DNA from: Magicicada septendecula | Lineage: Eukaryota > Arthropoda > Insecta > Hemiptera > Cicadidae | NCBI GenBank assembly: GCA_034769895.1 | Contig: CM068367.1 | Location: 124,409,927-124,473,926 of the forward strand | DNA: 64,000 nucleotides | Direction: 5' to 3' | Shown here: positions 48,480 through 60,050 of the stretch, one piece after another | How positions within the stretch are numbered: the stretch's first letter is position 1 | Layout: each line of letters begins with the position of its first letter | The notes under the pieces: model-generated | Told to the model about the DNA's origin: nothing | The model's database searches: none | Seen by the model: the letters and a program-made list of their open reading frames with translations, nothing else | Position numbers and translations under genes: made by a program

Positions 48480-48645
48480 ATGCTAAGAATACGCAAAAGA
48501 AACAAGACAATTCCCATGGCATGGACATGTAATAAGGCAGTGTGAAAAGAGGCCTAAAATAACACTGTCCAAGCAACAGACGAAGAAAAAGAAGACCCAA
48601 AGGGAGAGGCGGTACAACTCTAGGTAATGGCAAAGTATGCACACA
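48480..48645 (+). pseudogene. Possible non-LTR ORF2 C-terminal fragment
   Basis: FPWHGHVIRQCEKRP followed by a Lys/Arg-rich stretch resembles the GHVLRM...GRPRKRW end of ORF2, but only weakly. Confidence 0.3.
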
Positions 48646-48775
48646 TACATTGGATTTTTCTGTTTTATCCGTAAATAAACCAATAACCGGTTTTGTAACT
48701 ATGTTTTTGTCGAGTTATCTTAGAATCCGTTCACGCATTCGTATGAACACTTGTTACGTATACGCTTTGTTCTTC

Positions 48776-49385
48776 TTAGTCATCCTCTTTTACCCGTCGG
48801 GTGTCGAGGTTTTCGAGAGAGCTCTCCATCTCGCCCTGTCCAGTGCCAAAACCCTGGCACGGGCCCAAACTGCTCCTCTACGTTTCTATACTTTTCTTGA
48901 TGTCATCAACCCATTTCGTTCTGGGCCGTCGTCTTTCACCCATTCTGGTCCCTTCTGGGTCTTCTGGTTTTCCCTCCCTGGTCATCTCAGGTACCTTTCC
49001 TCATTCATCCGACAGACGTGACCAAAACCAACGCAGTTGCGAGCTTTAAAGTTTATCATTTAAAGAGAATATCTTCAAAGTTTTCCGTATATTCAAAGTC
49101 TTCAAAACTTTTCTCACCCTTTTCTACGAGTTTTCTTCTAAATTCTCCTCAGAAATATCATCTCCATTGTTTGTATTCTCTTTTTATGTCTGTCATTCAG
49201 AGTCCACGACTCGCAAGTGTACGTCAATGTTGAAGGACATACAGATTTGTATACTACCAGTTTGGTTTTCTGAGACACTTCGTTATTTCCCAGAAGCTTC
49301 CTGTTGATAGCATCGTAAAGTTGAGAATTGAAGTTGAGATCCTCATTTCTAATTCTGACTCAATACTGAAATCCTCACTGAAAAA
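48776..49385 (-). pseudogene. Non-LTR ORF2 C-terminal fragment
   Basis: Minus-strand reading: NRKLLGNNEVSQKTKLVVYK, LTYTCESWTLNDRHKKRIQ, MEMIFLRRI, GFGHVCRMNEERYLR, then GTRMGERRRPRTKWVDDIK and RARWRALENL-type blocks, in several frames. This is the ~200-residue tail after the RT domain of CR1/RTE-like elements, with many stops. Confidence 0.8.
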
Positions 49386-49933
49386 CGTTCACACTTTATG
49401 ACTATATTTTCTGTGCATTCCAGGTTTTTGTTATACGCGGCACTGGACACTGTTATTGTCTCACTGTTGTTGAGGGAGGGGGAGGGGGCAATAATCTTCC
49501 GTGTTCGCAGAGAAACATAAAAACAAAAATAAATTCCATATTATCTATCCTTACGATGATTAGGTTTTTACATGTAAAGTCGGAGCTACCGCACATAAAA
49601 GTTTAATGCGTCATAAAATGGTCTGACCGAGAATAAATCGATGGGACTGTTGTTAATGCTAAAGATAGATTGTATTATAAAGTGCTTGTGCTAAATATAA
49701 CTTTTACGAGTCACGAATAAAATATAATATAGATTCTTTGTGAAGTTAGTCCATACAAGAAGCTGGATTAAGAGTCCGATTTTGTTTAAGTATCGATAAG
49801 CCCAAGATGTTGCGACAGAAACTAGTCTCGCACAAGTAAAAAAAGGTAATATTCTAATATTACCCACGGCGAACCAATTGTGAATAATGAAGTATAAGTT
49901 GTAATATTTATAAGAACAGATTAAGATTACGGG
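49386..49933. other. Unassigned DNA
   Basis: Nothing recognisable apart from a short G-rich run near 49475. Confidence 0.45.
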
Positions 49934-50342
49934 AAACTAAAACCAAAATATTTAAAACCATTGTTAGAACTATCATGACTTACGGCTCAGAAGTTTGGAC
50001 TACTAATAAACACACAAGAACAAAATTAATGAAAGCAGAGATGAACTTTTGGAGACGTTCAGAAAGAGTATCCAGACGTGAGAAATTCGAAATGAAGTTA
50101 TTAAGGACAGAATGAATGTGAAAAATTCAATTATTGATTTTATCTAAACAAAAAAATTACAATGGTTTGGATACACGAAAAGAATGACACAGGAAAGATT
50201 GCCAAGGAGAGTTATGGAATGGACCCCATCAAGAATAAGGAAAAGAGGAAAACCACCTATCACCTGGATAGAAGACATTCAGACTATATTGAGGGAACGA
50301 GAAATTGAAGAAGACCTTTGGATGGACAATGAAAACTGCTTA
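49934..50342 (+). pseudogene. Non-LTR ORF2 C-terminal fragment
   Basis: KTKIFKTIVRTIMTYGSEVW, KAEMNFWRRSERVSRREK, LQWFGYTKRMTQERLPRRVM, then KRGKPPITWIEDIQTIL and DLWMDNENC. Same post-RT tail, one stop and one frameshift, otherwise fairly well preserved. Confidence 0.8.
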
Positions 50343-50410
50343 ACGATTGACAAAACTAGATGTATGCAAGTGTGGTAATGTTGCTGTAACACAAGAGAAA
50401 TTTTATAACA

Positions 50411-50537
<127 letters not shown>

Positions 50538-52142
50538 CAGATTAAGATTAGGGGTCGTGATAATTAATAGCGATATGAAGTGACGCATTGTTTAGTGCGT
50601 CATTCCTCGAATGATGAAGAATTACTACTTAATTTTATTCTTCAATAAACGATGAGGCCTGTCAAGATAATCTTTGCTGTTCCATGCCAATATATATAGG
50701 CCTATATATATTGGAGCTGTCATTCTCAACCTTCCTTCATCAGGCTTTCTCTTTCCATTCGTCTAGGTGTTACCCTCATATGTGCGTACGATCTTCCACC
50801 ATGTGCCCTACGTCTCTATTTTCCTCTTCGGTCTATCTCGGGCTTAGTAATCCGTTTATTTCCCTCCGATTACACAGGCATACTATATCAAAATTTGGGT
50901 TCTTTCACTACACTATGTCTGGTCCCACCGTTCGTCTGACTTCCTGGTTTATCGTCCTGTTTTCTGTGTCTTATCTCTTGCATCTTCTCCCATCATTTTT
51001 CCATCTCTACTGGCAGAATCTTCCGTCGGTACTTTTACCAAGACGTCTGCAGCATATGTCACGCTATCCGTTTTTTCTAATTTTTGTTAAGGCTAGAATA
51101 AACACGACGTCGACCGATCACCTTAGTAATTATTAATTACAACGTTTTGGACTGCAAAAATCAATTACGTGTCGTCATGTAAATTCAAGTAAAAGAAAAA
51201 GAGAAGAAACGAAGTATAAAAGCGGTATATTTGGTGGTATTAATGATAGCCCTACAAATGTTTCGATATGTCGAGTAATAGCGTCAGTGAATTGAGACTG
51301 TAAAATGTCAAGATAGCGGAGTCTCAAAAGATACGCCCAGAATATGAAACTACAGTTGTTATAGCTTTTATAAAAAAAGAAAAACACGTAAATTAAAGAA
51401 GCTAGACCTGTAATACGGGGAAAAGCACAGCCTACCGTGTGAAAAGTGGCTTTGTTATGATCACAGACATTTAGAAGAGGCAAAAACGAATACATTCCTT
51501 TCGGATACGGCGCTGAAGGAGGAATAAGTTGAGCAGTGTTGAAGTCTTTAAGACTCGTGCACGAGAAATCGACTGTGGAACCGTTCATCCGAATGGAATC
51601 TTGATGGCCGGCACGCTTTACTACTATCTAATGGTAAAGGCGACAAGTGAAGAAATAATAATTAAGATAATGAATCATGAAAAACTGTAAGAGGAGATAT
51701 TGCATTCTGAACTTCAATATACGATCAATTAAGAATTTCGATGATTTAATGTTCGGAGAATTTCGGTTGTTGGACGTTGATAATCGAAAAATTTTTACCT
51801 TTTAATACACAAATTCGTTTATTAATTTCTCGGTAAGCGCTAGAGGAACGGCGAAACTTGGGATCTGCAGAACCAGATCGGAAAGGTTAAACAGATTTTG
51901 TGGAGACAGCAATCAACAAAACGACCCAACGATTTCAGAATACGTCCGCCCATCATTAACTGAATTAAGAAGGCGCGGCGACGTGGAACCGTAAGAGGAA
52001 ATATGTTGATCCATATTTCAATGGGAACTACACGTGGCGATGCTGACTCAAATATAGTGTAGTTACGACTTTATCACGACAGATTGAGTTTACTTTATTA
52101 TTGTTGTAATCAAGAGAAGAGGTCTTGGTAATCTACAATAAA
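50538..52142. other. Unassigned DNA
   Basis: Two longer frames, 50684-51136 (plus, 150 codons) and 51588-51175 (minus, 137 codons, hydrophobic and Phe-rich), show no known domain, no splice context and no neighbour support. I do not call them genes. Confidence 0.4.
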
Positions 52143-52217
52143 ATCTTCTTCTTCTTCTTCTTCTTCTTCTTCTTCTTCTTCTTCTTCTTCTTCTTCTTCT
52201 TCTTCTTCTTCTTCTTT
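52143..52217. repeat. (TTC)24 microsatellite
   Basis: A perfect TTC run. On the minus strand it is a (GAA)n tail directly following a retrotransposon ORF2 end (52217-52395), so it may have grown from that element's simple-repeat 3' tail. Confidence 0.97.
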
Positions 52218-52395
52218 GTTAGGATTCTGTCCTGTTCTGTAACAACGTGCTGTCACTTCATCTCTTCCTTGGCCGACCAATGATCCTCTTGATATCTGAT
52301 TGGCTATCTCTTGCCTTTTCCCCTAGCATCCATTCCCCTGTCATCCATTTTTGATATGTGTTCATTCCATACCCTTCTTCTAGCACATTGGATAC
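52218..52395 (-). pseudogene. Non-LTR ORF2 C-terminal fragment with (GAA)n tail
   Basis: Minus-strand reading: ARRRVWNEHISKMDDRG and, in another frame, IIGRPRKR followed by SDSTLLQNRTES. These are the ORF2-terminal blocks (WNEHVSRM, GRPRKRW-D). The frame shifts between the two. Confidence 0.65.
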
Positions 52396-52746
52396 CGCTG
52401 CCGGTCCCAACCCAAGCTCGAATAAAGGAGGAGGGTTGGTGGACAAGGTTAGCCACCTATCCACTGGAAAAATACGTATGGCTCAAAGAAGGAATTGGAC
52501 AGCCTCGGAATTGGACAGATGATACGGTAATGACCATTGCGAGAATTAGGACAATTAATAGGATTGCAAAATGGAAAAAGACGAACTGTCTAAGGAATGG
52601 TACAATAAATTGGAAGTCAAAACTTCACTGATAAAGAAAAACTCCGTACACGTTTTATTGCTAGTTCATAAGCTTTCGCGGGCGGCTTCAACAATTTAGA
52701 AATTATTATTACCCGTCGGATTGTTAGCCCGTAGTCCATTAGTTGT

Positions 52747-52810
52747 TGTTATTGACAAACGTTTCGGTCCTACCGTCAGAGGCCATCATCAATAACGACA
52801 ACTGTGAACA
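52747..52810 (-). other. Hairpin with hammerhead-like core, instance 5
   Basis: Minus-strand reading: GTTGTCGTTATTGATGATGG, an internal hairpin, then GGACCGAAACGTTTGTCAA and ATAACAAC. The outer arms GTTATTG/CAATAAC pair perfectly. GAAAC-GTTT-GTC has the form of a hammerhead stem III and cleavage triplet, but the leading C of the core is T and the outer pairing competes with the core. Confidence 0.3.
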
Positions 52811-53335
52811 CAGCCTAACAGCCCAGCTGATAATAATGATTCAAACAATCTTTACATTCTTTAGTCGTGTTTTTGGCGTACAGTCTGTCACGAATTCAAC
52901 TTTTTCTTTCTATTGAAGTCGATTTCTCCATGTTTCCTTGGATTCCCCAAGGGTCTTTGTCCTTTTAGTTAATATTCAAATACCTTTTAATGAATACGAG
53001 TAAAATTCATTCTTTTTGTCCTGTTCTCTTTTATTTGTTCGTTCGTGGTCTGCATTTCTAACTCCGCTCTTATTCCGGTATTTCTGTTCATCTCCGTTCT
53101 TCAGTATCGTATCGTATTCTTGGAAATCTTAATACTGCTGTTTGCATTCTTCCTTCTGTAGACAACAAAACTATCTGCCAAAAAGTTTACTTTGAGATTA
53201 ATTTCCGATTTCAACCAGTGACGAATTTAAGCGGCGTTCTTGCTTCGACCTACAAAAGTTTAGAAGCAATACGTATTTAGATTAACAATACGAAAAGTGT
53301 CCAATTAACAATCGTTTTCATTCTTCGCCACATTT

Positions 53336-53410
53336 CAAAGTTTGAAAAATGTGCTGTTCTTTATCATTGATCGCCCACGTCTCTGATGTGTACATCACAT
53401 TAACAATACC
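53336..53410 (-). pseudogene. Short non-LTR ORF2 tail fragment
   Basis: Minus-strand VMYTSETWAINDKEQHIF matches the LLYGSETWAINKKEE block. Weak continuation toward 52870 (KDKDPWGIQGN) cannot be aligned well. Confidence 0.4.
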
Positions 53411-53445
53411 ATTTATAATTTAATATGTCAAGAAACAGTCAATGT

Positions 53446-53446
<1 letters not shown>

Positions 53447-53492
<46 letters not shown>
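53447..53492. repeat. (TG)n microsatellite
   Basis: About 22 TG units. Confidence 0.96.
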
Positions 53493-53494
<2 letters not shown>

Positions 53495-53544
53495 CACTTT
53501 TAACTGACATGCATATACATTAATATATATATTGGTTCTAATTA

Positions 53545-54099
53545 CAGGAGGTCCTTTACTTTCGAACATTCGACTATCGCACGTTTCGGTCTTTCGGACA
53601 TTCAAAATTGATACCTTTTATTCGAGTTTCGTACTACAGCTTCGAACTTTCGAACACTTACGGAGATGTGAGGAAGTGAATAAGCGTTAAGACAAGTACA
53701 CATATTCGTTATTATTCCCGCTACTATGGTTTTTTATAATTAATGTCAGTCCATTAATATGAAGAATCCAAAGTGTTAAAGTGATTATATGTGCTGTAGG
53801 CCGTTGTACAAACGCTGCTCATAAATTTTACTAATGTACGAAAACGATTAATTTAGCATGTATTAGCCTATGTATTTTTTGTAGTATGAGTGGCCAAGTG
53901 ATGTAAATTTAAGCGAGAATAATTTGCGATGTTATTACAGTACAGTGTATTACAGTTCACAGAGCCGATCCAACTAACTGACGTGTACAGTAGGCCTACA
54001 GTAAATACAGCCTACCGTACAGTACTAGACTTTTCAGACAATTCGAGTTTCGAACACGTTTTCGGGAACGCATTACGTTCGAAAGTCGAGGACCTGCTG
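53545..54099. mobile_element. pogo/Tigger-like MITE with TA duplication
   Basis: The left end is CAGGAGGTCCTTTACTTTCG and the right end read inward is CAGCAGGTCCTCGACTTTCG, agreeing at about 20 of 23 positions to GAAC. TA flanks both sides (53543-53544, 54100-54101). The CAG-GGTCCTCGACTT-CGAAC pattern is typical of pogo/Tigger-derived elements. It is 555 bp and non-coding. Confidence 0.82.
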
Positions 54100-54101
54100 T
54101 A

Positions 54102-56444
54102 GGCCTATTGGTTTCAGAATTAAAAATAAAAAACAAATGCGAATCTAGTAAATTAATTAATTTAGTAATTGAATTTCTTGGTATTTCACACACTCATTGA
54201 GGACTGTCTTCAACATAACAATTTAGTGTTTATCTAAAGAGCGGAGAACGCAGGACTATATTTTTAATAATGAACATGAAACGAACCTCGACAGTGACCT
54301 TCATTTAATTAACTTTTGTGTTCTCAGATATTTTATACACAAACACTATCAACTATTGCAAATTATGAGTTAGTATGTGCGCTTCTAGGAGATAATTTTA
54401 TAAGTAAACACGCGTTAAACGTGCAGGCTATCGAGAAACTGATAACGTAATAATACAGAGTTTACTTAACTCGGTATAAATATGTTGGTTAGTATTTAAG
54501 TGGTAAAATGCTCGGTTTAAATCGAAGCAAATTTACAAACAACTGAATACTGGCAATTAAACTAAATTAGGTTAAGTAAACTGTGATTAAGTAAATTTAA
54601 TAATATCTATAGTTCTAAGTTAAATGTAGGCCTATAGTTAAATTAGCGCGCGCGGGTGTATGTGTGTGTTTGTGAATCAAATGATATCTGCAAGTGTATT
54701 TTGTTTACCTTTTGTCGTTGTATTCCAACCTAAATAAATACAACGTTAAAAATGAGCAAAATGTGTTTTCAAAAACAATATTATTATTTTATTATAAATA
54801 ATACATTTGTATATAAATATATAAACATATACGAAATCCTGCAAGAAACAGAGAGTTACCTACGAAGAAAAAAATATATATATATACATATAAATTATAT
54901 AAATATAATAATATATTATAAATTATAATAAATAAATAATTAATAATTAATAAATTATATCACAATATATATATTATTTATATTATATACATTAATTGTA
55001 GTAATGTATATTATAGTTTATTGTATTATATTTGTGTATATTTATATTTATACATATATTAGTATATGAAATTAAAACCATTAATTGTGCACTTTAAAGT
55101 GAATTCAACTTTGGATAATAAAGGTTAGTTCTTTGGAAAAACTGTTTGAAATTAATATAATAATTCATTTCAAGAACGGTGTAAGAAAATGTATTGAAAA
55201 TATGTAAAACTGTGCGCGCGCGCGCGTGTGTGTGACGTGGAGAGAGAGAGAGAGCGGATTTGGGGTGAATTTCATGAATGTAACAATCAACGGTTTAAAT
55301 ATGACAGAGTTGAACTTGTCAAAACGTAGCAAATATCATCTCAAAGAGGAAAAATTTTCAATGGGGATTCAATTCCCCTAGCGTCATAACACACTGACAC
55401 AAAAAAAAAACAATTTGTTTTATCTGAAGAGTTCATACTGTGAACTTTCGATTTTGGTAATGTGAATATTTCTGGAGTGATGTGCTGCCCGGTACTTCGA
55501 GCGTAAGAAGGTTTTTTTTTTGCTTTATAGTTTTCTTTCACTTTTATTTTACATTTGGGTGTTCGTTTTCGCCAATTATTTATTTTTGACCGTTTGCACT
55601 TGTCGCTGCTAATTATATCAGGTAGTTAACATTAAACTCATAATATAAATTCGCGATTAGATTAAATTCGTGGGACACCTGCATACGACCGCAGATTATA
55701 AGTAGTCGAAACGTCGTCTAGCTAATGCTTTAACGACGGTAATTGTCCGTAGGAACTATCCGGATAATAATCACATACCATCGAAAGTTAAGTTTAAAGA
55801 TCGTGTAAATTTGTTCATACACACTCGCGCGCACGCGTACGCATACGTTGTTGTACTCTATGTCTTATTGTAACAGTTTTTGGAGATGACACAAAAATAA
55901 TTAATTTTTTCTGAACTATAGATTTTTTGTCTAAAGCACATTTCACAGACTTGAATCTGCGTAGTAAAAGAGCTAAAATAATTTTTAAAATTGAATATTA
56001 TTCTTGTAACAATTGGGATATAAAGCAAACACACACAAATAAAAAACGGTCGGTTTTATGATGAGACGGACTGTTCGTATATTTCTGCCGGACTTAATCA
56101 GCTATATAATATTTAATAATTGCATAAGAAAGTAATTATTTTTGTAATTACTTTTACGTGCCCACAAATATATATAAATATATAATAACACACACACATA
56201 TATATATATATGATATAAGTTGGTAATAAAAATGTATAATAAAAATAATAGTTTTATTTTGCAAATATTAAAATTGTAGCATTAGTCGTTCGTTTACAAT
56301 TTCTCCTTTATACGCGAGTCTGATCGTTCTGACAGATCGAAGATAAGGGTCAAATACTTATAAAACATATGTCTGGGCCTATTACTTTCATAAATGAAAA
56401 ATAAATAAATATTATTGTATTACAAGTTACATTGACAAAACACA
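54102..56444. other. AT-rich DNA with short simple repeats
   Basis: AT-rich low-complexity at 54870-55060, (GC)n(GT)n(GA)n near 55212-55255, and short (CA)/(TA) runs near 56190-56212. A half palindromic element of family E lies at 54781-54868 (CCTGCAAGAAACAGAGAGTT). A decayed GAC...GTC-GAAACGTCGTC motif lies at 55685-55717. No gene seen. Confidence 0.5.
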
Positions 56445-56472
56445 CTCTCTCTCTCTCTCTCGCACGCACGCA

Positions 56473-56561
<89 letters not shown>

Positions 56562-56571
56562 GACTGGTTTA

Positions 56572-56608
<37 letters not shown>
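56445..56608. repeat. Compound (CT)n-(CG/CA)n-(CA)n and (TA)n tract
   Basis: CT at 56445-56461, mixed CGCA to 56476, (CA)n to 56559, then a short spacer and (TA)n at 56580-56608. Confidence 0.97.
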
Positions 56609-56610
<2 letters not shown>

Positions 56611-56627
56611 TTAGTTGACTGAGTCTA

Positions 56628-56666
56628 CTGAAGATAAAGTCAGTATAAGACTGTGAAACCCGTCAA
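56628..56666 (+). other. Hammerhead-like motif, instance 6
   Basis: CTGAAGA (56628-56634), TAA, stem AGTC/GACT (56638-56641 and 56649-56652), GT, GAAAC (56655-56659), CC, GTC (56662-56664). GAAAC-CC-GTC fits a minimal hammerhead stem III plus cleavage triplet. Extra bases on both sides of the hairpin count against strict activity. Confidence 0.4.
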
Positions 56667-57018
56667 ACCAAACATAGGCAATATCTGGTTGTTACACAGA
56701 AAATCAAACACGAATATGTGTGTACATATGTATCAATACACTAATAACATACATATAAACTATATCTCACAATTAGGTGTCTATCAGCAAATTTCTATAT
56801 TTATTTTTATTTTTTTAACATCCCCGTTTACAATTCAGATTCATAATTTCAGTTTAAAAGTTCCACTCATATCTAAGAAAATCACTTTAAAAAGTAATAT
56901 ACAAAAAGTAAATATTATTTAATAGGCATAAAACTGATTACATATTTTATTTATTTATTATAAACCGACAGAGTCAGAGAGTGATATAGCCTAATTATTT
57001 TTAAAAACAACCACATAC

Positions 57019-57222
57019 CTTGAAGGTAAAATTCTTAGGGTTCACTACTAAGAATCCATCGTATTTAACCTGGTTCTGCGGTTTCGGCCACACTTCGCCT
57101 CTGGACGGATGGACGACCGGTCCGAACGAACCTGACAGGCGTCGAAAGAACAAGCACAGCGTCAGTAGCAACAGCAGCGGCACGACCGAGCCAAGCTCGC
57201 GGGTCCGACACCGACCAGACAT
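57019..57222 (-). CDS. First coding exon of a beta-N-acetylhexosaminidase-like gene
   Basis: ATG at 57222-57220 opens 68 codons that end in AAG followed by a consensus donor GTATGT (57018 downward), phase 0. The product begins with a short polar stretch and a Leu-rich signal sequence or signal anchor (VVPLLLLLTLCLFF), then HPSRGEVWPKPQNQ and FLVVNPKNFTFK. This matches the mature N-terminus of GH20 hexosaminidases, where the GEVWPKPQ block and the NP-x-F-x-F strand start the N-terminal alpha/beta domain. The enzyme removes terminal N-acetylhexosamine from glycoconjugates, in lysosome or cell exterior. The catalytic GH20 barrel would be on later exons, which I cannot find at lower coordinates, so the first intron is probably very long. 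Unlike its surroundings the exon is GC-balanced and undamaged. Confidence 0.78.
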
Positions 57223-57420
57223 TATGCACAACTAATTCTGTGGGGAACCAACGCATGCAATTACAGTGGCAGCGGTGTGTGTCTCTGTGTGCTGTAAAAA
57301 CGAAGAGGGGACACGACGCTGTACAAACGCGCGCGTACACTGCACACCGTAATGAACGCGTGCGTGCATGCGCGTGTCATTCAGATCGGTAGCCACCACC
57401 GTCATCTTACATTTGGACAC
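57223..57420 (-). promoter_or_regulatory. CpG-rich 5' flank / 5' UTR of the hexosaminidase-like gene
   Basis: A local GC- and CpG-rich segment (CGCGCGTACAC, GAACGCGTGCGTGCATGCG) in an otherwise AT-rich window, directly upstream of the exon start. A minus-strand ATG at about 57403 opens a 57-codon upstream frame that ends a few bases before the main ATG, a possible uORF. No clear TATA box seen. The transcription start is unknown. Confidence 0.45.
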
Positions 57421-57639
57421 TGGTTGATACGCAGACAGATAAACGTGCAGTTATGACTTCTGCTGGCGTACAAGTTACTTGTACAGTCTTGTTTCTTGAT
57501 TTATTATTACATGGTGATAAGAAATTATTAACTATGGACAATGTATAAAGAGAGTCTTGTTCATTCTGCATTTTTATTTTACGAACATGTCAGATCGTCA
57601 AAATTGTGCCAGACAAAACAGTTTTTATTATTGAACAAT
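57421..57639. other. Unassigned DNA
   Basis: Between the hexosaminidase 5' flank and the repeat into which a mariner has inserted; nothing recognised. Confidence 0.4.
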
Positions 57640-57781
57640 AAATAAATTTTTTTAACACGAACATATTTTATATTTAAACTATATCGTATTATTATTCACT
57701 GTTTCGACAGTTTGTACAATCTGTCATCTTCAGATATATAAAGATATATTTAGTATATATTTATTTACTATATAATATATC
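57640..57781 (-). repeat. Repeat family C, copy 1, with hammerhead-like motif (instance 7)
   Basis: Its reverse complement aligns with 61690-61860: a TA-rich start, ATATATCTGAAGA, the hairpin, GAAA, then AATACGATATA. The motif on the minus strand at 57701-57733 reads CTGAAGA, T, stem GACAG/CTGTC with a 10-base loop, GAAACAGT. The mariner at 57784 inserted at the edge of this repeat. Confidence 0.6.
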
Positions 57782-57783
57782 TA

Positions 57784-58679
57784 CGAGGGGCATTCAATAA
57801 GTAAACAGACAAACAGTTGTAGAAAAGAAATTAATTGTAGCAGCTGATTGAAACTTTCAGGAGTGTTACCTGGCAACGTCGTTGTGAGTTTTGATCAGCT
57901 GTTCAATAATATATTGCACAAACATAACCAATACAGTTTTATTTACGATGGCGTGTCCTCTTGAGGACAGTACTTTCGAAGAACAGCGTTCTGTTATAAG
58001 ATTTTTGGATTTGGAACCACTATAACCACTAACTTGGATTCACTATTTTGAACCTGAGTCAAAGCGACAAAGCATGGAGTGGAAGCATCCCAGTTCACCC
58101 GCCAAAAAGAAATCCAAATCCAGCCATCGGCTGGTAAGGTGATGTTAACCATCTTTTGGAGCTCCCAAGGCCCAATTTTCTGTGATTACCTACAAGACCA
58201 ACATACCATCAATAGTCAGTACTATTCTGACATGATTGTGAACAAAGTTAAGCCTGCATTGAAGAAGAAATGTCCGGGACGGCAGAGGAAAGGTGTGATT
58301 CTTCTTCACGATAATGCCCGCCCACACACGGCAAAACTGACGCTCGAAACAATAAAAAAAGTAGGTTGGGAGATCCTGCCTCATTCCCCTTATAGCCCTG
58401 ACCTTGCCCCAACTGACTTTTTCTTGTTTGGCCCACTCAGGGAGATTTTGCGTGGTGTCAAGTTCAACAGCAATGAAGAAGTGAAGGAAAAAGTCCAAAA
58501 CTGGCTTCGACATCAAGGTAAAGAATTATTTGCTGAGGGAATAAAAAAGCTTGTAAAGAGATGGGACAAGTGCATAGACGTTGCTGGAGATTACGTTGAA
58601 AAGTAAAAAAAAAAAATTGTATTGATCGAATAAAAAGTTTTTGCTCCAAGCTGTTTGTTTACTTATTGAATGACCCTCG
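57784..58679 (+). mobile_element. mariner transposon with internal deletion
   Basis: Inverted ends CGAGGGGCATTCAATAAGTA and, from the right, CGAGGGTCATTCAATAAGTA, about 30 bp, flanked by TA (57782-57783 and 58680-58681). About 0.9 kb. Both ends are intact, so it could be moved by a related transposase, but its own gene is damaged. Confidence 0.93.
57948..58606 (+). pseudogene. mariner transposase, DNA-binding region and first catalytic Asp deleted
   Basis: It starts MACPLEDSTFEEQRSVIRFL, then after a stop jumps to TWIHYFEPESKRQSMEW. The intervening helix-turn-helix region and the first catalytic Asp (normally just before ETW) are lost in an internal deletion. After a frameshift near 58110-58130 the remaining catalytic domain reads openly to 58606: AGKVMLTIFW, LLHDNARPHTA (second Asp), HSPYSPDLAPTDFFLFGPL (third Asp, D34D spacing) and a C-terminal KRWDKCI. 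It cannot catalyse transposition. Confidence 0.9.
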
Positions 58680-58732
58680 TATATATTTAAAATATTACGA
58701 ATATTATATTTTTATAATATATTTGCAAACCT

Positions 58733-58800
58733 CTGATGATGCTGATTTGTTTCAGTGAAAGGTTCGTCAGGTAATCGAAACGACAAAAACGTAGTACACT
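58733..58800 (+). other. Hammerhead-like motif, instance 8
   Basis: ACCT before CTGATGA (58733-58739) pairs with AGGT at 58769-58772 after GTC, giving a 4-bp stem I. Stem II is CTGA/TCAG (58742-58745, 58752-58755) with a G-T outer pair. Then T, GAAAG, GTTC, GTC. Stem III is poor. A second GAAACGAC follows at about 58777. Confidence 0.4.
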
Positions 58801-59887
58801 CCTTGCAGAAGAAACTGTATTGAATAATATACAAATATTACATAATTACTTCAAGAAACTTTCAACTTACATAAATATATATATATATATTTTGCAACAG
58901 AACACAGGATGATAAGCTATGCTGTTTATATCAGAGCACATGGATGACGAGCATTTTCTTGTTTAAATTTGTTTTATGTAATATTTTGTCTTTTGGTCGT
59001 AAGTTTTGTATTTAGAAATGGATAAGCATGGATGGCATGTAGGGTATACCAAACTCTTCATAAAAAGATTTCTATATTGTCATGTATTTTTTGAATGAAT
59101 TTGTGCGCGTGTGCGGGTGTGATAAGTTGTGATCGATGTAGCTTCAGTGGTAATTAACCGATTTACGTGAAACTTTGACAAGGAAGTATTTAGGTAAATA
59201 GCTTCAATTTGGGTATACTCTGAGGTTCATAACTATTTTAGAAATATGGTTTTTTAAGTAAAGAAAAACTCAATTTATCAATTATAGGGTAATAAAATTT
59301 GTAGATAATTTCCATGCAGGACTTGCTAATTATACAAAGCTTTTCATGAAATTTGTGTATCTGTTTGTTCCATCAATCATGTGACTTGGGCTTAGCCTAT
59401 CAGAATACACTAAATTCAGTGACATTCATATATTGTAGAGTTAGGATGGACACAGTCTGTCTGTAGAAGTTGCAAGGGGAAGTTGTGCCCGGTGAAGAGA
59501 GTTGTTCTCTTACGAACGTCGAAATATCATATATAAAATAAACCGTGGTAATTCTTAACGAAGTTTCGCGTTAAGAACCGAGTGGGTAAAATATTTAGAT
59601 AAAATTTGAAATATAATACAGTGCTGTTTCGTGTAAGTTAAGATATCCGCTTAGGGAATTTAAAGACAGTTCAAGATATCGTGGATGGTGTACATTAAAC
59701 GCACCGCATTAAGTAATACCCAGATTAATCCTGAGATTAAGAAAATATAAGATATAAATTAATAATAAACTGTACGAGTGGAATTTACAAGCATTGTGAG
59801 TGAACAATTTATGAAGAAACTAATAAATGTTAGCAGTCAAACATAACAACGAGACTCATTGAAATATCGCCGCTGGAGCCGCCTGCC
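58801..59887. other. Unassigned DNA
   Basis: AT-rich; a short (AT)n near 58876-58892. The region 59400-59860 has the look of an untranslated leader but no supporting motif. Confidence 0.35.
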
Positions 59888-60050
59888 GTAGAAGAGGACG
59901 CCAGGACGAAGAGGACACCAGGAAGGAGTGACGCTGTAGAAGAGGACGCCAGGACGAAGAAGACACCAGGAAGGAGTGACGCTGTAGAAGAGGACGACGA
60001 GAAGAAGTGGACGCCAGGACGGGAGCGACGAGACGAGACGAGGACGTTGC
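59888..60050. repeat. GC-rich 48-bp minisatellite
   Basis: Units at 59888-59935 and 59936-59983 differ at one base, and a third, shortened and altered, runs to about 60030. The unit starts GTAGAAGAGGACGCC. The length is 16 codons, and the plus strand reads openly through all units (VEEDARTK, TPGRSDA), starting after a TAG at about 59838 without an ATG. GC content is far above the surroundings. It may be the remnant of a coding repeat or simply a minisatellite. Confidence 0.8.

Noticed and set aside
50684-51588. 150- and 137-codon frames as genes
   Set aside because: Low-complexity hydrophobic content, no known motif, no splice or neighbour support.
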